From: CAZVYN01 sp964631125 | Lineage (GTDB): Bacteria; Eisenbacteria; RBG-16-71-46; CAIMUX01 | Direction: 5' to 3' | Assembly: GCA_964631125.1 (NCBI GenBank) | Contig: CAZVYN010000006.1 | Span: forward strand, 22,033 to 86,032 | DNA: 64,000 bases | Part shown: positions 35,628 to 44,303 of the stretch, one piece after another | How the letters are laid out: each line of letters begins with the position of its first letter | Position numbering within the stretch: position 1 is the stretch's first letter | Made by a program: the position numbers and the translations under genes | The notes under the pieces: model-generated | Database searches by the model: none | Told to the model about the DNA's origin: nothing | What the model saw: only the letters and a program-made list of their open reading frames with translations

Positions 35628-36960
35628 GCGCCGGCTGGATCGTCCCTTCCACCTGGCCGAATCCGACGCGATAGCCCGCGCCCTGCCCCCATCCGGTCAG
35701 CACGAGCGAATCGCCGTCCTCCAGATAGGCGCGAGCCTCTCCCCCCGGCAGGCCGACCGGATCGGTCCCCCTCCAGGCTAGCTCCAGCAGACTCCCGCGT
35801 GAATCTTTCGCCGACCCGCTGATCGTGCCCGACGCCATGAGATCGCCCGAACGCACGTCGCAGCCGTTGACCGTGTGGTGCGCTAGCTGCTGCCGCATGC
35901 TCCAGTAGAGGAGCTTCGCGTTGGTCTGTGAGATGACGGCATACGGGTGTCCCGCGGCCCGCATCCGCGCGGTCTGCAGCTCGACTTGCAGCGCGAGATC
36001 GAATCGCCACGGCTCGGCGCGCCCCTCCCGCAGGTACTCCATCGGCTCGGGTTCTTGGGCGGGACCGGCGCAGCGAAACGGGGCCAGCGCCTCCAGCGTC
36101 ACGACCCAGGGCGAGATCGACGTCGCGAAGTTCTTCGCCAGGAACGGCCCGAGCGGTTGGTACTCCCACTTCTGCAGATCGCGCGCGCTCCAGTCGTTGA
36201 CGAGGACACAACCGAAGATGTGATCGATCGTCCGCTCCAGAGGAATCGGGCGCCCGAGCGCGGACGAAGGCCCGATCAGGAATCCGAGCTCCAATTCGAA
36301 GTCGAGCGCGCGGCTCGGTCCGAAGACCGGCGGTTGGGCCTCGTCGGGCCGACTCTGTCCGCGAGGACGGACCACCCGCGCGCCGCTGGCGACCAGCGAG
36401 CTGGCGCGGCCGTGGTAAGCGATCGGCATATGTAGCCAGTTCGGCATCAGAGCGTTCTCGGCGCCGCGAAACATGATGCCGACGTTGGTGGCGTGCTCGC
36501 GCGACGAGTAGAAGTCGGTGTAGTCGCCGATCTGCGCTGGAAGCAGCATGTCGACTTGATCCTGTGGCGCGAGCGCGAGTTCGCGCAGGGACGCGTCGTC
36601 GCGCAGCGTCGGCTCATCGCGGGAGAGCAGTCGGCTGATCCGTGCGCGCGCCTCGCGCCAAGCCGGACGTCCCAACGCGAGGAAGTCATTCAGCACGGGT
36701 CGATCGAACACGCGGTGGCCGCGCAACTCGGCGCCGTCGAAGAGGCCGCGCGTCTCCAGCAGCGCCAGGTCGAGCACCTGGTCGCCGATGGCGACCCCGA
36801 CGCGCGCATGCGGCTTTCCTTTGGGTCGGAAGACGCCGAACGGCAGATTCTGGATCGGGAAGTGCGCGTGCTCCGCGACGTCGATGAACGAGCGCAGCTG
36901 CGGATCTGTCGTGGGATCTGTCGTGGGGTCTGTCGTGGGATCTCCGGTCGAATCGTTCAT
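35599..36960 (-). CDS. fahA: Fumarylacetoacetase
   Basis: The 453-residue product carries the full family signature: PIQNLPFGVFRPKGK, DFYSSREHATNVGIMFRG (catalytic His), NALMPNWLHMPIAYHGRASS, LDFELELGFLIG, LVNDWSARDLQKWEYQPLGP, and GDLMASGTISG near the end. It hydrolyses fumarylacetoacetate to fumarate and acetoacetate, the last step of tyrosine/homogentisate breakdown. The ATG at 36960 follows AGGAAGAGG. The N-terminus has a repeated DPTTDPTTDP stretch from a 12-bp DNA repeat (about 36902-36950), absent from typical family members. The gene follows the unknown 311-residue protein by 11 bases in an apparent operon. No homogentisate dioxygenase is in the window. Confidence 0.95.
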   Translation of the reverse strand: MNDSTGDPTTDPTTDPTTDPQLRSFIDVAEHAHFPIQNLPFGVFRPKGKPHARVGVAIGDQVLDLALLETRGLFDGAELRGHRVFDRPVLNDFLALGRPAWREARARISRLLSRDEPTLRDDASLRELALAPQDQVDMLLPAQIGDYTDFYSSREHATNVGIMFRGAENALMPNWLHMPIAYHGRASSLVASGARVVRPRGQSRPDEAQPPVFGPSRALDFELELGFLIGPSSALGRPIPLERTIDHIFGCVLVNDWSARDLQKWEYQPLGPFLAKNFATSISPWVVTLEALAPFRCAGPAQEPEPMEYLREGRAEPWRFDLALQVELQTARMRAAGHPYAVISQTNAKLLYWSMRQQLAHHTVNGCDVRSGDLMASGTISGSAKDSRGSLLELAWRGTDPVGLPGGEARAYLEDGDSLVLTGWGQGAGYRVGFGQVEGTIQPALTPPSPAPR

Positions 36961-36971
36961 GCCTCTTCCTT

Positions 36972-37907
36972 TCACGCGCCCAGCAGGCCCATGGCGCGCA
37001 GATCCTCGCGCGGTTCGTCGAAGTCGCAGCTTCCGAACGACGTGATCAGCGGCCGCAATGCGCGCACCTGATCGGTGGCCGCGCTCCAGCGTTCCCAGCG
37101 CAGGCCCGTTCCGTCGAACTGAAACGCCTGAGGACGATCGTCGCGCAGCAGCGCCTCGAGTCGCGCCGCCTCGAAGCGATGCACCCGGTCGAGGACGGCG
37201 CCGACGAACAGATTGAGGAAGCCGTGTTCACCACCGCGCCCGGGCAGCGGATGGTGCAGGCCGGCGGTCGCCTTGAACGGGATCGCGTGGGTGCGCGCCG
37301 CGATCAGAGCTTCGGCCACCTGACGCGCCGAAGGAATCGTCTCTCCGCCGCAGCGAAGTTTGGCGCCTGCGCCGGCCGCCGCGAGGCCACTCGCCCAACG
37401 GTCGGCCTCCGCGGCCGATGACGGTGATGCTTCGAGAAAGACCGGCGTCGCGCGCCCGAGCGCCGCGCGCGCGTTCCTTCGCAGGTGCGTGGCGAGTCGT
37501 TCGATCGCGGGCGCGGAGATCTCTCCGGGGATCCTTCCCTCCAGCACATCGACGCGCAGTATTCCCGACGACGACGCCTCGCGCTTCGCCGTCGACTCCA
37601 GCGCAGCCGCGGCCGCCTCCAGGAACGAAGCGACATCGGGCGCCGCCGGCAACAAGCCGCTGATCGCGATCGGCCCACTGTCGCGTTCGAGCGCACTCGC
37701 GAACGCGAACTCCGCCTCTTCGAGGCGCGCGAGCGGACAGATGAAGCGTCCCATCATCCACGCATGCTCGCTGGAAGACCGCTCGGTGTAGATCGCGACC
37801 GCGTCCGCCATCGAGAGTGCGGCCGGCGGGAAGAGTCCAGCGTAGTCGATGAATTCGCGCATCAACGCGCGGAGCGCCGGGGAGATCGGGTGCTGTGGTG
37901 ACGCCAT
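36972..37907 (-). CDS. Conserved-looking unknown protein upstream of fahA
   Basis: The 311-residue protein has no signal peptide and no membrane segment. Its start (RALMREFIDYAGLFPPAALS) and the C-terminal third (AIPFKATAGLHHPLPGRGG, then LNLFVGAVLDRVHRFEA) look like conserved motifs, with a His pair followed by a Gly-rich loop. The centre is Ala-rich and helical (AAAAALEST). I do not recognise an enzyme family. Repeated beta-strand/helix alternation and the phrase KATAGLHHP suggest a TIM-barrel-like fold (inference). The start is ATG at 37907. It lies 11 bases upstream of fahA on the same strand, which suggests a role in tyrosine or aromatic catabolism. Confidence 0.75.
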   Translation of the reverse strand: MASPQHPISPALRALMREFIDYAGLFPPAALSMADAVAIYTERSSSEHAWMMGRFICPLARLEEAEFAFASALERDSGPIAISGLLPAAPDVASFLEAAAAALESTAKREASSSGILRVDVLEGRIPGEISAPAIERLATHLRRNARAALGRATPVFLEASPSSAAEADRWASGLAAAGAGAKLRCGGETIPSARQVAEALIAARTHAIPFKATAGLHHPLPGRGGEHGFLNLFVGAVLDRVHRFEAARLEALLRDDRPQAFQFDGTGLRWERWSAATDQVRALRPLITSFGSCDFDEPREDLRAMGLLGA

Positions 37908-38198
37908 CGAAAACCCGACTCCTTCTTGGCCGCGCCGGCACTCTACGCACGCCCGGCGGACCCGTCCAGGCGCCGCCGATTGGGCCGAACCGAATCTCAC
38001 GCGCTCAAGCGGCGCTCCCCCTGCGGATTGGCTCTCCCCGAGAGAGAGCACGCGCTGCGCGAAAGCGCCCACCCCATCGCGCAGTGCGTGAATATCTTCC
38101 CGCAACTCGTTGTACCCCAGCGCTTCTCAGCTTGGCATGCCGGTTGTCAAAAGGGACATCGAGAGCGAGCCAGATCGAGGTCGAGAGGGCGTCGGACG
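37908..38198. other. Divergent intergenic region, 291 bp
   Basis: No supported gene is seen. TGGCATG-N4-TTGTC at 38133-38148 resembles a sigma-54 site but lacks the key GC at -12. Otherwise I see nothing. Confidence 0.4.
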
Positions 38199-39260
38199 AT
38201 GGACCACACCCAGCAGGCGAAGCGACCGAGAGGCGCACGGTGCGCGCGCCTGGCGCCTGTCGCGCTGGTCGTCGGATCTCTCGGCGCGGCGGGGCCGGCG
38301 GTCGCTTCGATCACGGTGATCGAAGCGGCCGGGGTGTTGGCGGAGCACACCACGCGTGCGCTCGACGGCGCACTCCTCTTCATCGACGCCGCGGGCGCGC
38401 AGCATCGCTTCGTGACCGACATCCAAGCGCCGGAGATCTCGAACCCCGGCGATGGTTCGTTCCATCCCGCGGCGCCCGCGCAGGTCGCGGCGGCGATCGC
38501 GGCGCTCCCTCCCTCCTTCGTCGCCGCGCTCGACGTGACGATCTATCTGCTCCCCTACCCGCGCGCGAGTTGTCTGGCGTCGTCCGCGAGCGAACATGCG
38601 GTCTACATCAGTCCGTTCGTCATGGCCGACGCCGATGGCGCCGAGACCGCGCGCGTCGTCACGCACGAACTCGGGCACTGCGTGCATCGCGCGCTCCTGC
38701 CGGACTCTGACCTGTCTGGATGGCTGGAGTACGCGGAGCTGCGCGGGATCGGCGACGCCACGCGGTTCACGTCGAGCGCGCCGCACGCCGATCGTCCGCA
38801 CGAGATCTTCGCCGAGGACTTCCGCGTGCTCTTCGGCGGCGCGCTGGCGCGAGGCGACGGCGCCGTCGAGAACGCGGTGATCGTCCCGCCGCTCCAGGTC
38901 GCTGGACTGAGTGCGTTCCTCTTCGCCCTGTCGGACGCGCCGGCGAACGTCGCGGGCGTGAACGACGACGGCATCGCCGCGCGCAGCTCCGGCTGGCTCG
39001 TGGCCCCGCAACCGGCATCACGCGGGGAGGTCGTCCGACTGTTCCACCGAGACGAGGGCGCCCGCCCCGAGGGGACGATGCGCGCCGACGTCTTCGACGC
39101 GCAGGGCCGACGAGTCGTCTCCGTCGACGTCCTGACCAGCGGCGAGACGATCGAGCTTCCCGGCGTCGACGGGCTGCCGAGCGGCGCCTACTGGATTCGG
39201 TTGAGTACGGCGACGCGGGAGGCCGTCGGCTCGACGCTCGCTCTGCGCATCCTCCCCTAG
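38199..39260 (+). CDS. Secreted lethal-factor-like zinc metalloprotease, putative
   Basis: The 353-residue protein has a signal peptide (LAPVALVVGSLGAAGPAVAS). A zinc site, VVTHELGHCVHRALL, lies near 155, followed about 45 residues later by HEIFAEDFRVLFGG, which has a plausible third zinc ligand (Glu). This spacing and the AEDFRxLFG phrase match the ATLF-like (anthrax lethal factor C-terminal) peptidase fold. The last 80 residues (RADVFDAQGRRVVSVDV, then LPSGAYWIRLS) resemble the FlgD-like tail of the other secreted proteins, though the PNPF opening is absent. The substrate is unknown. I chose the ATG at 38199; the frame is open upstream. The TAG stop overlaps the convergent TAG within CTAG (39257-39260). 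Confidence 0.75.
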   Translation: MDHTQQAKRPRGARCARLAPVALVVGSLGAAGPAVASITVIEAAGVLAEHTTRALDGALLFIDAAGAQHRFVTDIQAPEISNPGDGSFHPAAPAQVAAAIAALPPSFVAALDVTIYLLPYPRASCLASSASEHAVYISPFVMADADGAETARVVTHELGHCVHRALLPDSDLSGWLEYAELRGIGDATRFTSSAPHADRPHEIFAEDFRVLFGGALARGDGAVENAVIVPPLQVAGLSAFLFALSDAPANVAGVNDDGIAARSSGWLVAPQPASRGEVVRLFHRDEGARPEGTMRADVFDAQGRRVVSVDVLTSGETIELPGVDGLPSGAYWIRLSTATREAVGSTLALRILP

Positions 39261-40714
39261 TCGGCGGGAGTGCGCCAGAGGCGCGTCGGCTCGGTCAAAC
39301 CGAACGATCCCAACACCGCCATCGGCTCTGCGCCGGGACGAAGTGACAGAAGCCACCAGCGACGGTCGGTCGTGGGATCGCGCAGCTCCTCGACTCGTGT
39401 GGCGTACGCCACGCCGAGGAGCTGGGTCTCGAAGCGAGGCAAGGCAGCGGCGAGGGTCCAGAGGTAGGCGATCCCGTCGTCGCCGACGATCGCGGTGGTC
39501 TCGCCCGGCAGACTGGTTTCCAGTACACGACGCGCGTCGTTCTCGAGCGCCGTGAAGTGGCGCGCGACGCGCCCGCGCTCGGCGCCCATCCAACCCAAGA
39601 AGTAGAAGTGACCGACACCGCGACCTTCGAGCGAGCGGCCGGTGACCGTCTCGATCGCACGCGGAGTGAGCGCCGCCGCGAGATGCGCGGCCACGACCAG
39701 AAGTCCCACCACGAGCCACCGGCGGCGCGGCCGCAGCGGCCAGAGCGAGGCGAGTCCGACCGAGAGCGGCAAGAGCGCGGCCGGCCAGAGCGGGGCGAGG
39801 ATGCGCGTGAGCGGCACCCGTCCGAAGATCAGGAAGATCAGCGCGGGAGCGAGCCAGACGAGCGCAAGCGAGCGCGCTCTGCGGCCGTCGTCGCCTCGCA
39901 CGATGAAGAGCGCCGCGACCGCCGCGACCGCGACGAGCGGAGGCAAGCCGGTCGCGAGGAAGGCGAGGTTCTGCGCCGTCCAGCGGAGCTTGCCGCCGAG
40001 ATTCGCATCGACATGACGGCCGACGTTGCCCACGAGCGGCGGCGGCGCTCCGGCGACGAAGCAACCGAGAGCGAATCCTGAGAGCGCGACCAAGGCGGCG
40101 AGGCCGAGCCATCGCCAGGCCACGGGCCGCGGACCGAGGCGCGACGCCGCGACGATGGCGGGAGCGAGTATGGCGACATCGGTTCGCGCGCACAGTGCAG
40201 CGGCGCCCAGGAGACCGGCGAGCACCGCGCGCCTCGGACCGGGAGGAGTGAGGCAGGCCCAGGCCGCCGCCGCGAAGGCGAGTCCGATCATGTTCGGGTT
40301 GCCGTAGAGATGCAGCATCCACCAGCCCGGCGCGCTGAGGAGCAGGAGTCCGAAGAGGAGCGCCGACCCACGACCGAAACTGCGCGCGACGACGAACGAG
40401 AGGGATCCGGTCGCGATGATCCCCGCCGCGCAGGCGAGTCCGTTCCAAACTGCGGGCAACCCGGAGCGATCGATCGAGAGCACCCCCGCCACGGCGCGCG
40501 CCAGGGTGTACGAACCGAAGCAGACGTCCCCGTTGAAGAGCGAGCCGAGCGCCTTCTCTCCCAACCGCCAGCGTTCGAGATCGAGCGCGTAGCGAATGGT
40601 GTCCCCTTCGGCCGGCCCGCGGTGGACGAACGGGATCGTGACGAGGGCGTCGAGCGCCGCCAGCCCGATCGCTAGCCGCACGAACCGGCGCGGGGAGTCG
40701 GCCGCGGACGACAT
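39257..40714 (-). CDS. Multi-spanning membrane protein, GT-C glycosyltransferase-like
   Basis: The 485-residue product has about ten hydrophobic segments and a first-loop motif HRGPAEGDTIRYALDLERW with an acidic residue placed as in GT-C transferases. A later loop, FGRVPLTRILAPLWPA, is also common in that group. The last 100 residues form a soluble domain without known motifs (DARRVLETSLPGETTAIVGD). It is probably a polyprenyl-phosphate-sugar dependent transferase. The start is ATG at 40714 (MSSAADSPRR). It is convergent with the metalloprotease gene and followed on its upstream side by dps. Confidence 0.68.
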   Translation of the reverse strand: MSSAADSPRRFVRLAIGLAALDALVTIPFVHRGPAEGDTIRYALDLERWRLGEKALGSLFNGDVCFGSYTLARAVAGVLSIDRSGLPAVWNGLACAAGIIATGSLSFVVARSFGRGSALLFGLLLLSAPGWWMLHLYGNPNMIGLAFAAAAWACLTPPGPRRAVLAGLLGAAALCARTDVAILAPAIVAASRLGPRPVAWRWLGLAALVALSGFALGCFVAGAPPPLVGNVGRHVDANLGGKLRWTAQNLAFLATGLPPLVAVAAVAALFIVRGDDGRRARSLALVWLAPALIFLIFGRVPLTRILAPLWPAALLPLSVGLASLWPLRPRRRWLVVGLLVVAAHLAAALTPRAIETVTGRSLEGRGVGHFYFLGWMGAERGRVARHFTALENDARRVLETSLPGETTAIVGDDGIAYLWTLAAALPRFETQLLGVAYATRVEELRDPTTDRRWWLLSLRPGAEPMAVLGSFGLTEPTRLWRTPAD

Positions 40715-40732
40715 CCCGTTCGTCCCGAGGGC

Positions 40733-41215
40733 CTAGCGGTTCCCTTCGAGGTGCGCCTCGACGAACCAGAGATACTTGTCGGCGTCCTGCGAGAGTGCGA
40801 TCAAAAGGTCGGCGGTCCCGTCGTCCTTCAGCTTGTCGGCATCCCCCGCCGCCGCTCGGAGCTTCTTCCCGTAGATCGCCATCGCGTTCGAGAGCGCGTC
40901 GACGTGCGCGAGGCCGTCGACGAGAGCGAGCGGATACGGCTTCAGCGACGTCCGCTTCGTCACCGCCTGCAGCGTCCCCTCGGCCGTCCCGCCGAGTTGC
41001 ACAGCGCGCTCGGCCAGTTGATCGATCGCCTCCTCGACCGACTCCGCCACCTTGTCGAACAGTTCATGGAGGGCAATGAAACTCGGCCCCTTCACGTTCC
41101 AGTGCGCCTGCTTCGCCTGCATCTGAAGGTCGAGCGCGTCAGCCAGTCGCGCGTTCAAGAGATTGATGACCTTGGCCCGGGTCGACTTCGAGAGATCGTT
41201 CTTCGTCGGATGCAT
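40733..41215 (-). CDS. dps: Dps family DNA-protecting ferritin
   Basis: The 160-residue protein has the Dps ferroxidase ligands at the expected spacing: H38 (QAHWNVKG), H50, D54, D65 and E69. The first helix (KVINLLNARLADALDLQMQA) and the AHWNVKGPSF motif are diagnostic. Dps forms a dodecamer, oxidises Fe2+ with peroxide and shields DNA in starvation. The Lys-rich start (MHPTKNDLSKSTRAK) may bind DNA. The ATG at 41215 follows GAGGAGGAG. It is divergent from the APH-like kinase gene. Confidence 0.95.
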   Translation of the reverse strand: MHPTKNDLSKSTRAKVINLLNARLADALDLQMQAKQAHWNVKGPSFIALHELFDKVAESVEEAIDQLAERAVQLGGTAEGTLQAVTKRTSLKPYPLALVDGLAHVDALSNAMAIYGKKLRAAAGDADKLKDDGTADLLIALSQDADKYLWFVEAHLEGNR

Positions 41216-41357
41216 GGCGACTCCTCCTCGCGAGCGGACATCGGCTCGCGGGACGCAGTGTGCCCGACCGAGCGAGGGAGAGGGAAGTGTCGTGGACGCC
41301 GCGTCGGACGCGGGCGCAGCCTTGCCGGAAGCGCCTCCGCGGTGTTCTCCTGCCGCC

Positions 41358-42317
41358 ATGTCCCCACTCAGGAGCCCGGAACGTGAGATCGACGCGGCGC
41401 TGGCCGCGGAGTTGATCGCGGAGCAGTTCCCCGCGCTGGGGGATCCTTCGTCTCCCGCGCGTCGCATCGATCCCGCGCGACTGAGTCGCCTGGGCGAAGG
41501 ATGGGACAACTCGGCGTTCCTACTCGATTGGGTTTGGGTCTTCCGCTTTCCGAGGCGCGCCGTGGCGGCGCCGCTCTTGGAGCGCGAAGCCCAGTTCTTG
41601 CCGCGACTCGCGAGAGTGCTGCCGATCCCGATCCCGAGCCCGATCTGGGTCGGGCGCGCCACCGAGCGGTATCCGTGGCCGTTCGCCGGCTATCGCATGG
41701 TCGAAGGGGAGACCGCCTGCTCGTCGGTGCTCTCCGGCGAAGCACGCGGCGCTCTGGCGTCGCCGCTCGCCGAGTTCCTCGCGGCGCTCCACGGCTGGAC
41801 GCCGCCCACCGACGTGGCGGCGCTCCCCGGCGACGAGATCGGACGACTCGACTTCGCGAAGCGAGCTCCACTGACCGAAGCGCGGCTACGCGAGTTGATC
41901 ACCGCCGGCGCCATCGATCCCTCGCTCGCGACGCGCCTCATCGCCGCGACCGCACGGTGGCCGCGTCTCTCGGGCAAGCCGCGGCGCGCCGTGCCGGTGC
42001 ACGGAGACCTCTACGTGCGTCATCTTCTCATCTCCCGGACCGGCGCGTTCGCTGGGGTCATCGACTGGGGCGACCTGCACCGCAACGACCCGGCGGTGGA
42101 TCTCTCGATCGCCTTCTCCTTCTTGCCCCCCGAAGCGCGGTCCACGTTTCACGCGTCGTACGAAGCGCGCTCGGGTCAGATCGCCGATCGCACATGGGAG
42201 CGGGCCCGCGCGCGGGCGATCGCGCACGCCGCGCAGACGCTCCTCTATGCCATCGAGGTCGCCGACGCCGCGCTCATCCGCGAGATGACGCAGGCGTTGG
42301 GATGGGCGCTGGACTAG
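41358..42317 (+). CDS. APH/choline-kinase-like phosphotransferase
   Basis: The 319-residue protein has the aminoglycoside phosphotransferase-fold motifs: an N-lobe with WVFRFPRRAVAAPLLERE, the catalytic loop VPVHGDLYVRHLLI (Brenner motif with Asp) and the metal site GVIDWGDLHRNDPAVDL. These enzymes phosphorylate small-molecule hydroxyls with ATP; many chromosomal ones are not resistance genes, so no drug specificity is claimed. I use the ATG at 41358. It is followed after 6 bases by an MFS transporter, which suggests a transport-and-modify pair. Confidence 0.85.
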   Translation: MSPLRSPEREIDAALAAELIAEQFPALGDPSSPARRIDPARLSRLGEGWDNSAFLLDWVWVFRFPRRAVAAPLLEREAQFLPRLARVLPIPIPSPIWVGRATERYPWPFAGYRMVEGETACSSVLSGEARGALASPLAEFLAALHGWTPPTDVAALPGDEIGRLDFAKRAPLTEARLRELITAGAIDPSLATRLIAATARWPRLSGKPRRAVPVHGDLYVRHLLISRTGAFAGVIDWGDLHRNDPAVDLSIAFSFLPPEARSTFHASYEARSGQIADRTWERARARAIAHAAQTLLYAIEVADAALIREMTQALGWALD

Positions 42318-42323
42318 CGTCCC

Positions 42324-43571
42324 ATGTCCGACCCGCTGCTTACCGCCCGGCGCGCGCTCTATACGACGGCGTTCCTGCGCGCACTCGCGACCGGCGCGGT
42401 CGGCATACTCCTCGGGGTCCATCTCGCGCGCAGCGGACTCACGGCGGGGGCGATCGGCACGGTCGTCAGCGCGGGACTGGCTGGCGCCGCGACCGCCGCC
42501 GTCGCGGCGACCTTCTTCGGCGACCGCATCGGTCGGCGACGGCTCCTCCTGGGCCTGTCCGCGCTCGGTGTCGTCGGCCTCGCGCTGTTCCTCGTCGCGG
42601 AAGGGACGGTCGCGCTCGCCCTGGCCGCGTTCCTCGGCATGCTCAACGGAATGGGCAAGGATCGCGGCGCCGCACTCATCCTCGAGCAATCGGCGCTCCC
42701 CGCGACGACGACCGATCAAGAGCGCACGCGCGTCTTCGCCTCGTACAGCGTGATGCAGGACGTGGGGCACGCGCTGGGCGCGATCCTCGCGACGCTCCCG
42801 GCCTGGCTCGCGCGCGCGCCGTCAGTCTCACTGCTGGACGGCTCGCGCGTCACGCTGGCCGCCACCGGACTGTTGGGACTGGTCGCCTTCCTGCTCTACG
42901 CACGCGCCGGCGGCGCGCTTGATCTGGGAAGTTCGCCGCGCGCCGTCATCTCACCGCAGAGTCGTCGCTTGCTCACGCGCATCTCGGCCCTCTTCGCGAT
43001 CGACAGCCTGGCCGGGGGTTTCCTCACGACTGCGCTGCTCTCCTACTTCTTCTTCGAGCGCTTCGGCGCCGGTGAAGCCGCGATCGGCGCGCTCTTCTTC
43101 GGCGCTCGTCTGCTCAACGCGGCGTCGCACTTCGGAGCGGCCTGGCTCGCTCGGCGCATCGGGCTCGTCAACACGATGGTCTGGACGCACATCCCGTCCA
43201 GCCTCTTGCTCGTGACGGTGGCGTTCGCGCCCGACTTCCGCACCGCCGCGCTCCTGTTCCTGTTGCGCGAAGGGCTCGTGGAGATGGACGTGCCGACGCG
43301 ACAGTCGTACGTCCTCGCGGTCGTCGCCCCGGCCGAGCGCACCTTCGCCTCCGGCCTGACCAACTTGGTGCGCCTCGCCTCCTGGGCGGTAGCGCCCGCC
43401 TTCGCCGGCCTTCTGATGCGCAACGGCTCGTATGCCTGGCCCCTAATCATCGGCGCGGGCATGAAGATCAGCTACGACCTGCTGCTCTGGCGCGCCTTTC
43501 GCTCGATCCAGCCCCCGGAAGAACGATCGGCCGCCGCCTCTCATCCACGGACGTTGGACGGCAAGCACTGA
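42324..43571 (+). CDS. MFS transporter
   Basis: The 415-residue product has 12 predicted hydrophobic segments. The loop after segment 2 has FFGDRIGRRRLLLG, the classic MFS DRxGRR motif. The second half has IDSLAGGFLTTALLSYFF and REGLVEMDVPTRQSYV, which recall sugar-phosphate or drug exporters of this superfamily. The substrate is unknown. The start lies 6 bases past the phosphotransferase stop, in an operon, and it converges with the response regulator gene (8 bases between stops). Confidence 0.88.
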   Translation: MSDPLLTARRALYTTAFLRALATGAVGILLGVHLARSGLTAGAIGTVVSAGLAGAATAAVAATFFGDRIGRRRLLLGLSALGVVGLALFLVAEGTVALALAAFLGMLNGMGKDRGAALILEQSALPATTTDQERTRVFASYSVMQDVGHALGAILATLPAWLARAPSVSLLDGSRVTLAATGLLGLVAFLLYARAGGALDLGSSPRAVISPQSRRLLTRISALFAIDSLAGGFLTTALLSYFFFERFGAGEAAIGALFFGARLLNAASHFGAAWLARRIGLVNTMVWTHIPSSLLLVTVAFAPDFRTAALLFLLREGLVEMDVPTRQSYVLAVVAPAERTFASGLTNLVRLASWAVAPAFAGLLMRNGSYAWPLIIGAGMKISYDLLLWRAFRSIQPPEERSAAASHPRTLDGKH

Positions 43572-43579
43572 CCGCGCGA

Positions 43580-43951
43580 TCACTTCTTCGCGAGCAGCTC
43601 GGCCACGAGCGAGAGAAACGTCTCGAACTCTAGTGGCTTGGGTAGCGTTGCATTCGCCCCGAGGCGACTGGCGGCCTCGAGCGGCGAGAGACTGCCCTGC
43701 CGTCCGCCGCCGGAGATCGCGATGACCGGAAGCTTCGGGCGCCGCTTACGCACCTCCCGCAAGATCTCTATCCCGTCCATACCCGGAAGAAAGATGTCCA
43801 GTACGATCAAATCGAACGCGGTCGACTCCAGCGCCGCCAGCGCGGGGGGCCCCGCGTCGAAGGTCTCTACCTCGTACCCGTTCGAGCGCAGGAACTCCTC
43901 GATGACAGTCCGAGAACCCTCTTCATCGTCGACCACCAAAATGCGCGACAT
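43580..43951 (-). CDS. Stand-alone response regulator receiver protein
   Basis: The 123-residue protein is a receiver domain only: acidic pair D8/D9 (ILVVDDE), phospho-acceptor D52 (LIVLDIFLPGMDGIE), S80 and K105 (LPKPLEFE). It has no output domain. Partner kinases are not in the window. The ATG at 43951 has an AAAGGTCG stretch upstream. Confidence 0.94.
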   Translation of the reverse strand: MSRILVVDDEEGSRTVIEEFLRSNGYEVETFDAGPPALAALESTAFDLIVLDIFLPGMDGIEILREVRKRRPKLPVIAISGGGRQGSLSPLEAASRLGANATLPKPLEFETFLSLVAELLAKK

Positions 43952-44303
43952 GCCCCGACCTTTCGCTGCTCGAGTGGCGGATAGGGGTCACGCCCGCCGA
44001 CCCCGAAGGGAGCGGGCGCGTCCGAGCTCGATGCGAGAGGAGGAGGGCTAGAGCGCCAGAACGGAGGCCCCGAGATAGGCATAGCAACGCCCCTCCACTG
44101 CACCTGCTCATCGAACGCAGGAACTGTGTGCTCGGTTGGCCCCGAAACAACGGCGGTAGTCTACTCTCCCGGGCGCCTGACCAGTTCGCAAAACGCCGAC
44201 CGACGACTTCTCATTCGCTAGATCTCGTAGCGCTTCCGGGATGCCGGAAACGCTAGGATCTCGGGGCACCGAATCTCACCCCCCGCGTTCCCAGGAGTCC
44301 CGC
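43952..44303. other. 352-bp divergent intergenic region with a hairpin
   Basis: There is no supported gene in this stretch. Near its right end is the inverted repeat at 44228-44255. Promoters for the response regulator and the secreted PHP-type protein must lie here, but I see no convincing pair of boxes. Confidence 0.5.
44228..44255. repeat. 12-bp stem, 4-base loop hairpin flanked by GATCTCG
   Basis: TAGCGCTTCCGG pairs with CCGGAAACGCTA (one G-T type mismatch) around GATG. The heptamer GATCTCG flanks it directly at 44221-44227 and 44257-44263. It ends 48 bases before the next ATG, so it could sit in the mRNA leader. Confidence 0.7.

Noticed and set aside
38093..38120. Fifth copy of the 50-bp palindrome near GTGAATATCTTCCCGCAACT
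   Set aside because: The left half looks similar, but there is no matching right arm and no TTCACA end at the right distance.
38133..38148. Possible sigma-54 promoter TGGCATG-N4-TTGTC
   Set aside because: The GG at -24 is present but the required GC at -12 is GT, and no sigma-54 activator is nearby.
41358..42317. Aminoglycoside resistance gene
   Set aside because: The fold motifs are present, but most chromosomal members of this family act on other small molecules, and there is no mobile context.
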